A stretch of 64,000 bases of DNA from Sipunculus nudus. Taxonomy: Eukaryota > Annelida > Sipuncula > Golfingiida > Sipunculidae. A model generated the notes under the pieces. That model ran no database searches, was not told the origin of the DNA, and saw nothing but the letters and a program-made list of their open reading frames with translations. The stretch covers positions 75,499,676 to 75,563,675 of the forward strand of contig CM049316.1 of NCBI GenBank assembly GCA_026874595.1, given 5' to 3'. The position numbers and the translations under genes were made by a program. This document shows, one piece after another, positions 35,927-49,100 of this stretch. Numbering within the stretch: position 1 is the first letter of the stretch; the number at the start of each line of letters is the position of its first letter.

Positions 35927-36651
35927 AAAACACTAGGAATCCATGGGTCACGATGCTCTGCTGAAGTTGTTTATAAGAATAATCTTATTAAATCATATAA
36001 TAGGTGATCTGTTTTTTACTTTTTGAATTGAGTACTTGATCACAAGCCTTATGAAAAAGTGGGTAATATGACCTTGAGTTATACCCCTATTGGTAGGTGA
36101 AACAAATGTGAAAGATGGAAGATTTTGGTCAGATAAGGATAAAATGCATCCAATAGCACCTTGAACTTTGACCTTTTAATCTCAAAATCAAAATTTGTCT
36201 TCATCTATCGAAAAGTCAGCCATATGTAAAGGATGGAAGGTTGTGGACAAAGATTGGCTTAAAATGTGCACACAGGCTATTTAAAGAAGTGGGTCCTATG
36301 ACTTGGGACTTCTGACCCTGTGATCTCACAATTAATATGGTTTTCCCCTATTGGTAGGTGGGCTGTACATTCATGATGGATGGCTCAGAATGAAGCTTTT
36401 GGCTTATTTATATCTGGGGTTTGCAAACATGCCCAATAACTGGGGGGAAATATGGGTTGCAATGGCTTAATTCCATGTTGGTAGGAAGATTTTTCAAAGA
36501 CTCCCTTGAAGTTAAGTTCAATGGTACTGGTTAGGTATAATGGTAATGATTTTTGCCCTGTTAACTAATGACCGGTCAACCAGATGAACAGACAAATGAT
36601 GGATAAAGGGTCATCACTAAAGCTCAGTTGACTTTCAGCCAGTTGAGCATC
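35927..36651 (+). repeat. Dispersed palindrome/hairpin element, short copy
   Basis: Left end AACACTAGGAATCCATGGGTCACG; right end AGCTCAGTTGACTTTCAGCCAGTTGAGC, a hairpin. The body carries diverged units of the half-site array (CTTGAACTTTGACC). Same family as 7954-8980. Confidence 0.65.
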
Positions 36652-36838
36652 AAAATGGCAAGTAAGCTTCCAAAGCAAAACTCATTTCCACACATGAACA
36701 CAAGAGGACAGTAATTACAGTAACTGTATTAAGTTTACAGGTTTCCGTTTTTTGTTTTGTTTCACTAGAAATAATATTACACTGCCCTAACAGGTAGAGA
36801 ATAGTTTTGTATAGGACATTTGGTTAACTAATTGTAAG

Positions 36839-37192
36839 CTAACCTGTTATCGGGCAGCCCCAAAATGAAAACAAACCCTCTTTTGTTTGCCACCATTTCT
36901 TGCAGCCATAACAGCAGCCATTCCCTGACTGCTTTCCCAACCTGTAGCAATATATGAAACCGACGAGGAATCCAAAGATGATAGCAGCACCCAGCAGACC
37001 TGCCAGTGTTAAGCCTACAATCTGTTTTGTATCTACAGTGGTGACGTATTCCTTATTGATGTCTGTTATCATAGCTTTCAGTCCCTTCATTACCTGTCCT
37101 TTCTGAAAAAATTCCCTCCCGCTGGCGTAAATCTTGGGTTTTTCTTCGTCTGAAATGTATTCTTTCTTTACTTTCTGTGCGGCAATGTAGAC
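36839..37192 (-). CDS. MOLO1-like gene B: terminal exon, version 2
   Basis: Acceptor ATTGTAG. It encodes VYIAAQKVKKEY, KPKIYASGREFFQKGQVMKG, a membrane helix (IVGLTLAGLLGAAIIFGFLV) and a tail CCYGCKKWW, then eight more residues than version 1. About 60% identical to version 1 by eye. Same phase, so the two are interchangeable but cannot both be read through. Confidence 0.8.
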   Translation of the reverse strand, partial: VYIAAQKVKKEYISDEEKPKIYASGREFFQKGQVMKGLKAMITDINKEYVTTVDTKQIVGLTLAGLLGAAIIFGFLVGFIYCYRLGKQSGNGCCYGCKKWWQTKEGLFSFWGCPITG

Positions 37193-40100
37193 CTACAATA
37201 ACATTATAAATTAAATAATTTATTCAGGAGGTGCAACATATTTTATTTAAAATCCCTGCTCTGACTACATCCCTGACACATTTATATTACTTTGTCTAGT
37301 TTTAGGGGCAGCCTACTAGGAAAATATGCCGTCTTTCTCCCGCCACCATTCGTAGCAGCCATCAACACACCCTCCACCTGTTTGCTTCCCGTATCTATGG
37401 CAGTAAATAACACCTGCAATTAAACCAAACACCGTAGCAACTCCTAACACACAGGCCATGGTATAACCTACAATCTGACCAGTATTTACACCAAGGTCAT
37501 ACTCAGATTTAATGCTGGCTACTATGGCTGTTAGTCCTTTCATCACTTGGCCGTTCTGAAAGAACTCTCTGCCAGTGACGTAGATTTTAGGCTTTTCCTC
37601 TTCTTTAATGTATTCTCGTTTTAGACTCTGTGCTGCAATGTACACCTGCAATAAATTGGGAGACACAGATATATAATACTCTTGCACAGGAACCTAAAGG
37701 AAACTCTAAAATAATAGTTGCCTCTCTCACACTGAGCTGTTGTTTATACTTCAAAATGTGTGTAGATCTGAGTGTACTCAGACACAGGTGACAAGAGTCA
37801 CCTATAGCTCAAGTGACACATGGAAGTGTTTATACACTGGTACATGTGGTGTTTATACACTGGTACATGTGGTGTTTATACACTGGTACAGGGTGTGTAT
37901 ACACTGGTACATGTGATGTTTATACACTGGTACATGTGATGTTTATACACCAAGACATTTGGTGTTTATATACTGGTTCATGTGGTGTTATTAAACTAAT
38001 ACATGTGGTGTTTATACACCAAAACATGTGGTGTTTTTACACTGGTTCATGTGGTGTTTATACACAGGTACATGTGGTGTTTATACACTGGTACATGTGG
38101 TGTTTATACACCAGGACATGTGGTGTTTACATAATGGTTCATGTGGTGTTTTTACACTAGTACATGTGGTGTTTATACACCAAAACATGTGGTGTTTTTA
38201 CACTGGTTCATGTTGTGTTTATACACTGGTACATGTGGTGTTTATACACTGGTACATGTGGTGTTTATACACCAGGACATGTGGTGTTTACATAATGGTT
38301 CATGTGGTGTTTTTACACTAGTACATGTGGTGTTTATACACCAAAACATGTGGTGTTTTTACACTGGTTCATGTTGTCTTTATACATTGGTACATGTGGT
38401 GTTTATACACCAGTAAGTGGTGTTTATGCACCAGGACATGTGGTGTTTTTACATGGGTTTATGTTGTGTTCATACACTGGTCCATGTGGTGTTTATACAC
38501 TGGTACATGTGGTGTTTATACCGGTACTTGTGGTGTTTATACATCCATACATTTGGTGTTTATACACCTGAAAATATAGTGTTTATCGATAGTACATGTG
38601 GTGTACACTATCAAGGTACATAATCAATAGCAATAACATGTATTATCTGAAACAGTTGCTTCATTCTTACTGAATACAAAAGTTTCTCAGCAAAATCTTC
38701 CCCAGTACACCAACAAACTGTCTTCATTCAACCATTTAATAAATAGTTTGAGTTCTGTGTTTAAGTAAACATGTATCTGTTTACCAGGACAAGACAGTGG
38801 GACTAAAGGTCTTATCCTGTGCATGCGGGACAACCCCAAAACGAGGAGAACAAACAAAGAGAAAACAATATATAATACAAAGTCCAGACTGGTGTACAGG
38901 AATGAGCCAACAATTTTAGAGCAAAATAATAGAAGATACAATAATATTTAAAGGAAAAAATACTACATGAAAATCTAACATGCATGGAACGTGGATAGGC
39001 CCTTTTTAAAAGATGAAAGACTGTGAACAGAGTTTCTTGAAAAAATAAAGAATGAAAATTGTTAGCAGCTCATGACATGTTGTAGAAACTATCTGATCCG
39101 TTCATGTTGTACTTGAAACTGCAATATGGGCTTGTTTGATAGGTTATAACAGTTTTATTGCAACAATAATAAACCAAACTGTTTTGCCTTTGAACCTTGC
39201 TTTCCTTGCGAAAAGTAAAGAACAATGAGTGTTAAAAATTTTGGAGGAAAATAAGCTGCCCTTTATAAGTTATCCCATTTACAAGACAATAGCTAAAATT
39301 CAGCCAATTTAACCTTGAAGATCCTGGTCAAGGTCACCAGGGGTTCAAAGTCTCCAGAGAACTTGATAGGAACAATAGGTGTACCAGGTTCTAGGACAAA
39401 AAGTGAAATACTTCAAAAGTTAAAAAGTTCGTAAAAATTCACATTTCAGCAGATTTTTTATCTTGAAGATGGAGGTCAAGGTCACCTGGTTTAGAACTTT
39501 TCAGATATTTTTGAGGAACAATGAGTGTTAACAATTTTGGAAGAAAATATGAGGCTCTTTAAAAACAAGGGACCCATGGGTCACGGCGCTCAGCTGTTAT
39601 ATATGATAAAAAATATGATTTGGGAAAGAGGCACATGCTTGTTTTGTGTGGTAATAAATATAAGCTTTATTATGAGTTGTTGGTGTTTAGCTTATGTATG
39701 ATTTAGATAGTATCTTTGGAGACAGGGACGAGGATTTATTTCATTTATTTTATTAACAAATGGAGTGCTATTGTCACACAGATTTTGACTTGGCCATATA
39801 ACTTATAAGCAGCACATATAATAAAAGAGTTTAACTGTTTATTAAAATTGAATAACAAATATTGTGCCAATATAATTTTTATTAAAAAAAATAATAAGAA
39901 AATCATAAGATTAAAAAAAAAAAAATAACTGAAATGATTACTGAAATAATATTATAGAATATATTCATGAATGCATTCATAAATACATTTTGAAAGTATC
40001 TGCACTGGTATTCAAATACTTTCATATTTACCTGAATTCCCATTCTTATGCAATAAAATGTTTTAATGCAGTACATATTCATATTAGTAATCAAATACAT

Positions 40101-43100
40101 TTGCAAAGCATTCTAGTATTTATTCAGTTTTAGCCAAACAATGATGTTGAGAATCAAGAATATACAAAATTCACAAATTTAAATAATGATCGTAAGTACC
40201 TGGTTTTATGGCTTTTATTTATGTTAAAAAAAATAAATGTAATATATTCACTTTGGACTACTTTCACATCAATCTACACACTAGACACAGTAGGAATCTA
40301 GATTAATATTATCAACTGCATCTTTGTCTATCATTAATTTCCTTCATATGATCCCTAATGATTAGTTATGAATAATATGATTTATTTTTTATCATTAAAA
40401 TTTCACTAAAAAATACCATAGGTGACTGCATGGTGTTATTTGGAATAACATTGACATTGACATTCTATCCATCCATACAAGATTCTTCCATCATTAGTAA
40501 CTGCAAGTTAATTTTCTGTTACTCATCAACTAACAAATTCCTTTTCTATAAATTGTTCTTTAATTTGTTATAAAAAACCAATACAAAATTATTATTTTAT
40601 TGTTTATTGTTATGTTGTTTTTCAAAACAACTACTAGATGAGTTGGGTTGGACACCTGGATCAACTGTGGCTGGGCATTAGCTGCCTGGCTGCCCCAGTG
40701 TATGCTTTGCTCAAGCATGCATAATCTGATGAAAGGTCAACATACAGGTGACTGAAGAGGGGCTGGATTAAGCCTGGGTCTGACATGGTCTCATAAAAAC
40801 ATTAATAAAAGCTACAATATTTGGCCAATTTCTTTCAGCTTTCTAAACTACAAAGATGAAATCCTTATGTGTGCATAATATGAAAATTATATCAACAGTG
40901 CTCTCAGGAAACAAACGTGCCATGGTCAAAGTTGGGCAAAATTTAAGGTACTAATTTTATATTTATACTAATAACTTATAAAATTTGAAAAAATCAGAAC
41001 TAATTTTTGGTATTCAATTGAATCTTGATTAAATAATGTTACATCCCTAACAAAAAATCTCTAGCTTTAGCAATCCTCTTGTTAAGGGAGTAAATATATT
41101 TATTTATTTTTTAAAAAGTGCATTATGTTTGGGCCCATAACTTAAAACAATCACGCAATACTGACATCATTTCTGGCATGTGCATAGTGAATGTATAGAA
41201 AAATATAAATATTATATATGATCAAAGTCAGATCAGTGGTTTTGATATTAGGCAGTCTTACAGTGGAACAATGGGTTTTTAATCTACAGTTTTTGATCAA
41301 CTGGTTTCAAATTTTTGGTGTTAACAGACAAAATTCAGAGTCTAAGAAAAAACATGCTGTGAAAATTAAATTCACAGTACTTACAGGAAAAAAACGTGCC
41401 ATGGTCAAACTTGGGCAAAATTTAAGGTACCAATTTTATATTTTTGCCAATATTTAAAACAAGGGACCCATGGGTCACGGCGCTCAGCTGATTGTGATTG
41501 GACTATAAATGTTTATCCACTGTGATACTATATTGAGTCGATAAAGCTTATGAATATCATGGACATGTTGGGCTATTATAAAGGAATGTAATGTTATATG
41601 TGAGTAAAAGATAAATGAAATTACCTGACTGATGGATTAATAGAGTCAAATATAGTGGTTTATTTTTTATTTATTTAGGAGGGGTTGAAAACTGTGATAT
41701 ATTTGAGCAAATATGAATGCAATGACAGCAGTAATAAGCAGTAGTAGAATGATGATAAGGCTATTTGTTGAAGGATCTAAAGTGTATGGTAGTCTGCAAG
41801 CTTTCAATTTGACAGATATGATGTTATGATTAACTATGCTGATAAAGCGATTTATGAATTTGCGACTGTATGACACAATATCTCTTTAGTCTTGACAAGG
41901 TACATTATTGTGATGCCCACTATGTCTACATATTTCACAATATTGACATAATTTCTGGCATGTACATAGGTACCTATGGACGAATAGTTACACAAACTAT
42001 TAAAGTATGAATATATCTGATTCATCTTGTTCTTGCTTACTGAGGCTGACTTTGGGATGGGGTTCGGAGAAGGGAAAAGTGAGGGCAGCACGAAGGTGGA
42101 TGTAGAAATATTCTATTGAAATGTTTTTCATTTACATAAGAATATGAAAAGCTAAGAGGAAAGGGGCCCTCCTACTTGGTTATAGTAAAGTTCTAAATAT
42201 ATGATTGCAAACTAATACTCTGACAAGACTCATGAAGAAAAACAGTAAAATTTTGAGATACTGTGATGCATATGAAAATTTACAGATGGACAGGCAAGTG
42301 GACAGAATGGACTAATACCTTTATTTCACTTTCAAGGGAATAATGCATTTAAGTTTATATATAATCCTATTTTTTTAAGCATATCCACTTTCCCATTAAG
42401 AAGTTTTTATTTGAATCATTTTTTTATTTACATGTTTTATAAATTTTTAATAAAAAAACCTGAAAATATAAGTTAAAATATCAGAATTGTTGAAAAAGTT
42501 GCAATCATTATATATACAGAGTAAAAAACTGAAACTATAAGTTAAATTATTAGAATTGTTGCAAAAGTTGCAATCATCATATATCCAGAGTGCAGCTCAT
42601 ATTGGGTCATATTATGCATACACATATATTTAATTATTTTTAAATCATAAATGCTTAAACTGAATTTAAAAGAAAATAATGCCACAACATGGCATCTACA
42701 AGAATATTCCTTGAATCACTATTAAAAAGTTTTGCACATTGGAGTTTTCAGTACATGCCTAATTTTATTCACCAAAATAAAATAAAAGTAAATTTGATAA
42801 AATAAAACATATTTTCAAATAAAGTATACACACTGTTGGTTGAATGAGGGACAAACAATATTATTGTGCTAATTACTACCCCAGTTTTAATTTATTACTG
42901 GAATTAATAGTCAATTTCACACCTGGTGAAGTTTTTACTCTTCTGAAGTAAGGAATTACTTATCTGATGAACATCCACACTTTCATAGCAATACACCACT
43001 TTGTGGACACAATTAAATGTACACTTTAATCATTGTAACCCTGGTGGTACAATACAAAATCTAAAATGTAGCATAGCCTAGAATAAGAATGAATCAAATA

Positions 43101-46100
43101 CAGAAAATAATAACATTCATCTAGTTTATGCACCATCGGGGGGGGTGGGGGGGAGTGCAGGGCAGAGGGGAAGCCTGCTGGTAGTGGCCAGGCTGACCTA
43201 AGGCAAGCTGCCTGGGGTGGGTTACATAATGCAAGTGAAGGCTGTACTACTAGGTGGGCTAGATGTAAACAACACTTGACATGGTGTATGAAAACAGGAA
43301 TAAAAGCTATTTTTTCCAATCAATTTCTTTGAAATTTCAGATTTTAAAAGATTAAATCCTTATGTATATATGCTGTGAAAATTAAATCAACAGTGCCAAA
43401 GTTGGACAAAATTTAAGGTATTGATTTTTTATTTATGCTAATAACTTGAAAAATTTGCAAAATTCAGATCTAATTTTAGGTAAACAATTGAATCTTGATT
43501 AAATAAAGTTATATTCCTGAAAAAAAGTCTCTAGGTTCAGCAATTCTCATGTTAGGTGAGTAAATATATTTCCTGATTTTTTAAAAAATTGCATAATGTT
43601 TTGGCCCATAACTTCAAAATAATACCCAATACTGACCTAATTTTTGGTATGTTCATAGAAAATGTATGAAAGAATGTGAATACTAAATACGATCAAAAAC
43701 AGATCAGTGGTTTTGATATTAGGCAGCCTTGAAGTGTAACAATGGCTTTTTTTATGGAAAACTGAGTTTTTTTTCCCTTAATATCTCGAAGGAACGAAGT
43801 CCTAATGACCCAATTTTCGGTATGGTAGGAGATTTCGGGGACATCTAAAATTATGCCAACAGCCTGGGGAGCATAGAGATGTGCACTGAATGACCAACAG
43901 TCATCAAAGTGGACTGCTTGACAATGTAAGGGAATACAACAAGAGCCTCCAAAAAATTCAATAACTAGCCTAATTTTGCAGCTTTTATTTTCAAATTTCA
44001 TATTTTAACAGATTAAATCCTTAAGTATACATGCTGTGCAAATTAAATCCACAGTACTTACAGGAAAAAAACGTGCCGTGGCCAAAGTTGGGCAAAATTT
44101 AAGGTACCAATTTTATATTTTTGCCAATATTTAAAAAAATTTAACAGATTTTGATCTAATTTTTGGTATACAATTAAATTTTAATTAATTAAAGTTGTAT
44201 TACTGGAAAAAAGTCCCTACCTTTAACACTTTTGGTCTTAAGTGACCAAATATCTTTCCTGATTTTTTTACAAAGTCTATTATGTTTGGGCCCATAACTT
44301 TTTTTAAATTAAATAATACTGACTTAATATCTTGCATGTACATAGGAACTATATAGAGCAATATTTATGGTAAATATGAAGAAAACCAGATGAGTGGTTT
44401 TGATATAAGGCAGTCCTGAAAGTGTGAAAATAGATTTCTAATAAAAAATTGAGGTTTTTCCTTAATATCTCGAAGGAACAAAGTCCTATTGACCAAATTT
44501 TAGGCATGGTAGGAGATTTTGGGGACATCTAACTTCATGGCGAATTTCAGATTCATTGGTCCAATGGTGTCGAAACGTGCCAGTCTTACGGCCGGACATC
44601 CGGACAGACAAATGGACGGACGACGGACAATGGACCACGACTATAGCTCAGATGACTTATAGTCAGCTGAGCTAATTATCATGTTCACAAGACATCATAC
44701 AGACGACAACAGACAAGGAAAGATGATGGCACTAAAAACACCTCTCCTGAAGTGGGGGGGGGGGGGGGGGGGATGGAGAAATAATAATCAATTCTAATAA
44801 AAGTTTTAAATATCACAAGGAAAGTAAAATGATAACGAATCATCAGATTTATTGTTTCTCTTTAAATATAAACCTTATTTATTTAAGCTGGATTGTATAA
44901 CTAGTTATCATAACTAATACAAGGCACTCTTCATGACTCGGATCAAGTGTTCGTAGTCTCTGAAAGGTGGAGGAAAACAGGAGAATCTAGGGAAAACCAA
45001 CGGCCTTGGATGGGCAACTACAACCCACTCTCATTGCAACGCAGGGAATTGAACCCAGGTCTCCAGTGGAGAGAGCCAATCATTTTATCCCTTGTCTGCC
45101 CAGGACTGGTAGATAATGAATGTGAACAATTCCTCCAAAAGGCTGGTCCTAACTAAAAGATGAAATAAAACAATACATACAAGCACATCAGGGTTCCCAC
45201 ATTTTTTTATTTGAATTTCAAATTATTTTTAAGGTTTTTCAAAGGACTCCTTGACATGCCTCTTCAGCTGTCTGGACCATCCAAATTTTCTTCTTATTTT
45301 TATAACCTTATAACCTTAAGCATAATCAGTTCATAAACCAAACTAACAAGAGCAACAAAACCTAAATCAAGAGGTTAAAGTATTCTTTTTGCTCTTGGTG
45401 AGATTTAAGGTCTCTTCAGGGAAATTTTCAACACTAACCAATTTCAAGCACTTTAAGGCCTTGAAAGTATATAAACAATTTTCTCTGATTTCCAAGGATT
45501 TTTAATCTTGTAAGAACCCTGATATACAGCAAATAAAATCACAAGTCCTTGGCAAAAAGGTAAGCAAATGTACACTGAAAGCAAAATTGCATGAAGAAAA
45601 TGTTCACACTCCGACAGCTATAAAAAGAAACATGGTTACATCATAGCAGGGACAAATTAGTAATTTGCATCAGTCATATATGGGTTACACAAATCTAGGT
45701 CATGTTACACATTTTATTCTCTATGATCCTTATGTTTTCCTGTTTTCAATTCACTGTTAATGTCAGGATAGGAAAACACATCAACAGATATACACATATA
45801 TAACAGCTGTATTCTTGTAATCTAATTTACAATGAGACTGCAAGAAGTTCTTTCACTTAAAACTTGATGAACAATAATCCTATGCTGATCTCACTTTGTG
45901 TAACCCTTGTATAACAAAAATAACCATTCACATAATTATTCCAAGCCTGATAAATAAATAAATATATAATATGTGCATGCAAGTATGTATGAACCTGAGA
46001 CATATATGTTGATTAAGAATGGCACCCTGACTTCAAATGTTACATCATTCTCAGATTACTAAGGTACGGTACTATTACAGTACTATGTACCAAATTCTGG

Positions 46101-49100
46101 TGTGTGAGTCTGTAACATGATTATAAATGTTACTTATATGACTGTGATCATTATTTACTTTTCAAACCTATTACACTTTTTGTATTTTTTTATAGAAAAA
46201 CAGTATGTACATAAAAGATATGTAAACATGATTAATTGTAAGGTGTAAGTAAATCTCTAAATCTCCTAGAAGTATCAAATTTTTTTAAGTGGGTCTGTAG
46301 GTAGCGCCGTTTTGGCCATCTGACATTACACCTTATAAAGAGGAATGCACTATAAGGATGCAAATATTTTCACCATTTTTGACAATGCTTCAGGGCTGAC
46401 AAATATGATTTAATCTCTGGTCTTACCTCTTTTTGACTGGCGACATACAAAAGGATGACGTCAATATCACATGAAGCCCTGTACTGCCATGCCTCTGCTA
46501 AATACTGTGCAAAATCTGAGGTTGAAGATGTAACTTCGTCAGGCAGTGGCTGTCGCATGGTCAAGTTTACTTTTGGATATTTTTCATCACAGGAGCCAAA
46601 CACGCATCTACAAAATGTTTTATATAATATGCAAAGTGAATATAACACAAACAGTGAGGCATAACATGCTCTATCATTTAAATAAACATAAAAGATTCTG
46701 AAAGTGCCAAGATAAGGTGTGTACTAATTCCCTAACACTAGTGTATAATGTCTATTCATGTTGTACATAACAGGTCCACAATTCATCAGAGACACCCAGA
46801 CAAACATTGTAAGACTTTGCACCCTGCTGATTGAGACTGGAACAAAGGTTAATGTAAACCCTTTTACATTCAGATCAAAAGAAACTCTGTTTGGACCATT
46901 ATCAGTTTAATACTGATTTATTCCTTGCTATCAACTGTTGGGTATAAAGAGTAGGCAAAAGAGTATATAAACATGAAAGTTAAAAATTTCAAACTGCTAA
47001 GTTTGTACCTACACAAATAGGGCAAGGACCTAAAATAATGTTTTGCAAGTATATGGAATTATTCTCACAGGACCATATCATTGTTTAACACTACAAGAGA
47101 ATAATGCTGATATACTCCAGCCCTTTCTGGATTAAAACATCGTCCTAATAGACCTCATCAATTAAACATATTGGAGACTTACGTTTTCCCTGAGAGGTCT
47201 GTATAAGCAAGATGGTTCACAACAACAATCCAAAGTGGGATGCCTCCAAATTCATTAACACAATCACCGCAGATACATATGGAATTCTTCCTGAACTTTT
47301 CAAGTTCTTCATCCAACCCTGAGACTGAAAGCAGAAATGAGAACTGGTACTGTATTAAATTCAAGACGTAAATAAAAAAGGCACATGTAAAACCTTAAGG
47401 CTACAAATGAGGACTTTACCGTATCATAATATTCATCATTTAACACAGAGAATTTTTTTTCTATTCAGTTCCTCCTGTAAACTGGAGCTACAGTTAGAAA
47501 TGAGACCTCTCTGTATAATATTCATAAACTAACAGATTAACACTGTGTGTATGTTACTAAATGATTAAAACCACTATCAAAATTGTACTGAGACTCAATA
47601 AATGAACCCGACAGAAATACAGAATTTGCTAAAAAATATTCACAGAGAGATACTTCAGGCCAAACATATTACTTTGAACATAAAAGTACTATAAAGGGAG
47701 TTCCTTTGTAATAATATTACAGTAACAGGTACACAGGGTTTGATATTTGCTTTAAATAGTGCAAGCTGGGCTTAGATTTACAGATTTCTCAGGCCAACAA
47801 TGAAAAACACACTGCCTGTCATCTGTATTTTGTATTATGGGCCACACATTTGTTATAAGATTCCAAAGCTGGATTGTGTAAACTGATATATCTGCATGAA
47901 GTACACTGAGAACGTGAAGTGTTAGCTCGTTTGTTTGATAAACAAAAGTAATAGAATACAGACAAAATATAATTATCAAATATACACACTCTCTAAAAGC
48001 TATCTTGCAGTTTTCAAAAGTGAGGGACAGGGTTGGGTGAGTGACTCAGGCGGGAAATATCACTTATTACCCGGATTGGGCAATAAGTCTTTAAACCCAC
48101 ATGTGGGTTTTATGGGCAATATGATATAGGTCTACTGTTCTTAAAACTGTTTCTGTTTATATTTAAAATTCCAAATTATTAGGTAATGTATATATACCAT
48201 ATCATGCCATTATTTTCATATTGATATCACTGTTTTCACATGATTGGATTGTAAACAATTAAGTTAATAACTGAATTCAGATAAACAAAGTTATCAATTC
48301 TCAATGTCAGAGCTCCTTATCAGAGCCCTATGGCTATGGTAAACGTCAGCTTGGAAGCCTTTTTTGAGCCCATTAGTTTTTCACTGTAATGTGCATTGTT
48401 ATCCCATTCAACACAGAAAACTTGATTGACATATAACTGCATTGAAATAGTAGTTACATAAGGGCAGGCCAGTCATGACAGCCCGACAGGAGATGTTTCA
48501 ATTGTATCAGGATTTATAAAGAATCCCCTTCACATCCCGTACTACTTAACTCCCTGGTATCTGCATCTGGTCATTTGTTAACAATTAATAGTGTACAAGC
48601 CCTCCATAAATACTGAGGAGGTGGTGTGCAGCACAGCTCTAGCTAGATGGCTGAATCAGCAGGTAATGTTTCATTGGATATCAACCTGCCTGTGGTGGAT
48701 GATCATTATCGTCAGGGTGGATATTATGACACCCCTTTGATGCAGATCATTACTAAATCCATGTACAAATCCAAAATGAAGTGATAGCCAGTGGCCAGCC
48801 ACGTATACATCAATTTGTAAAACACACACAAAGTAATCCACTATCGCTGAAAAAAAGTAAAATGATAGGCTGGGGTATGAGTACAGTAGGTTTTTATTGC
48901 ATCTAATGATTCATGATATTTTTTCTTTTTCTTTTGTTAAATGTATTATAATTAGTTGCTTTATATGTTAAATATTATCAGACATAGCCTTTAACATAGC
49001 ATTATATTAACAAAATATAAAAACAAAGATAATATTTACCACTGTATATATAATCATATCCAATTTTGAAAAGACACTTCATATATTGTTTGTCTAGATA

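Noticed and set aside
37813-38623. Overlapping open frames with VHVVFIHWYMWCLYTG repeats
   Set aside because: They are translations of the 23-bp minisatellite in all three frames and lie in an intron.
43026-43319. 97-residue - strand open frame
   Set aside because: It crosses G-rich low-complexity sequence inside a repeat-rich intron and has no recognisable domain.
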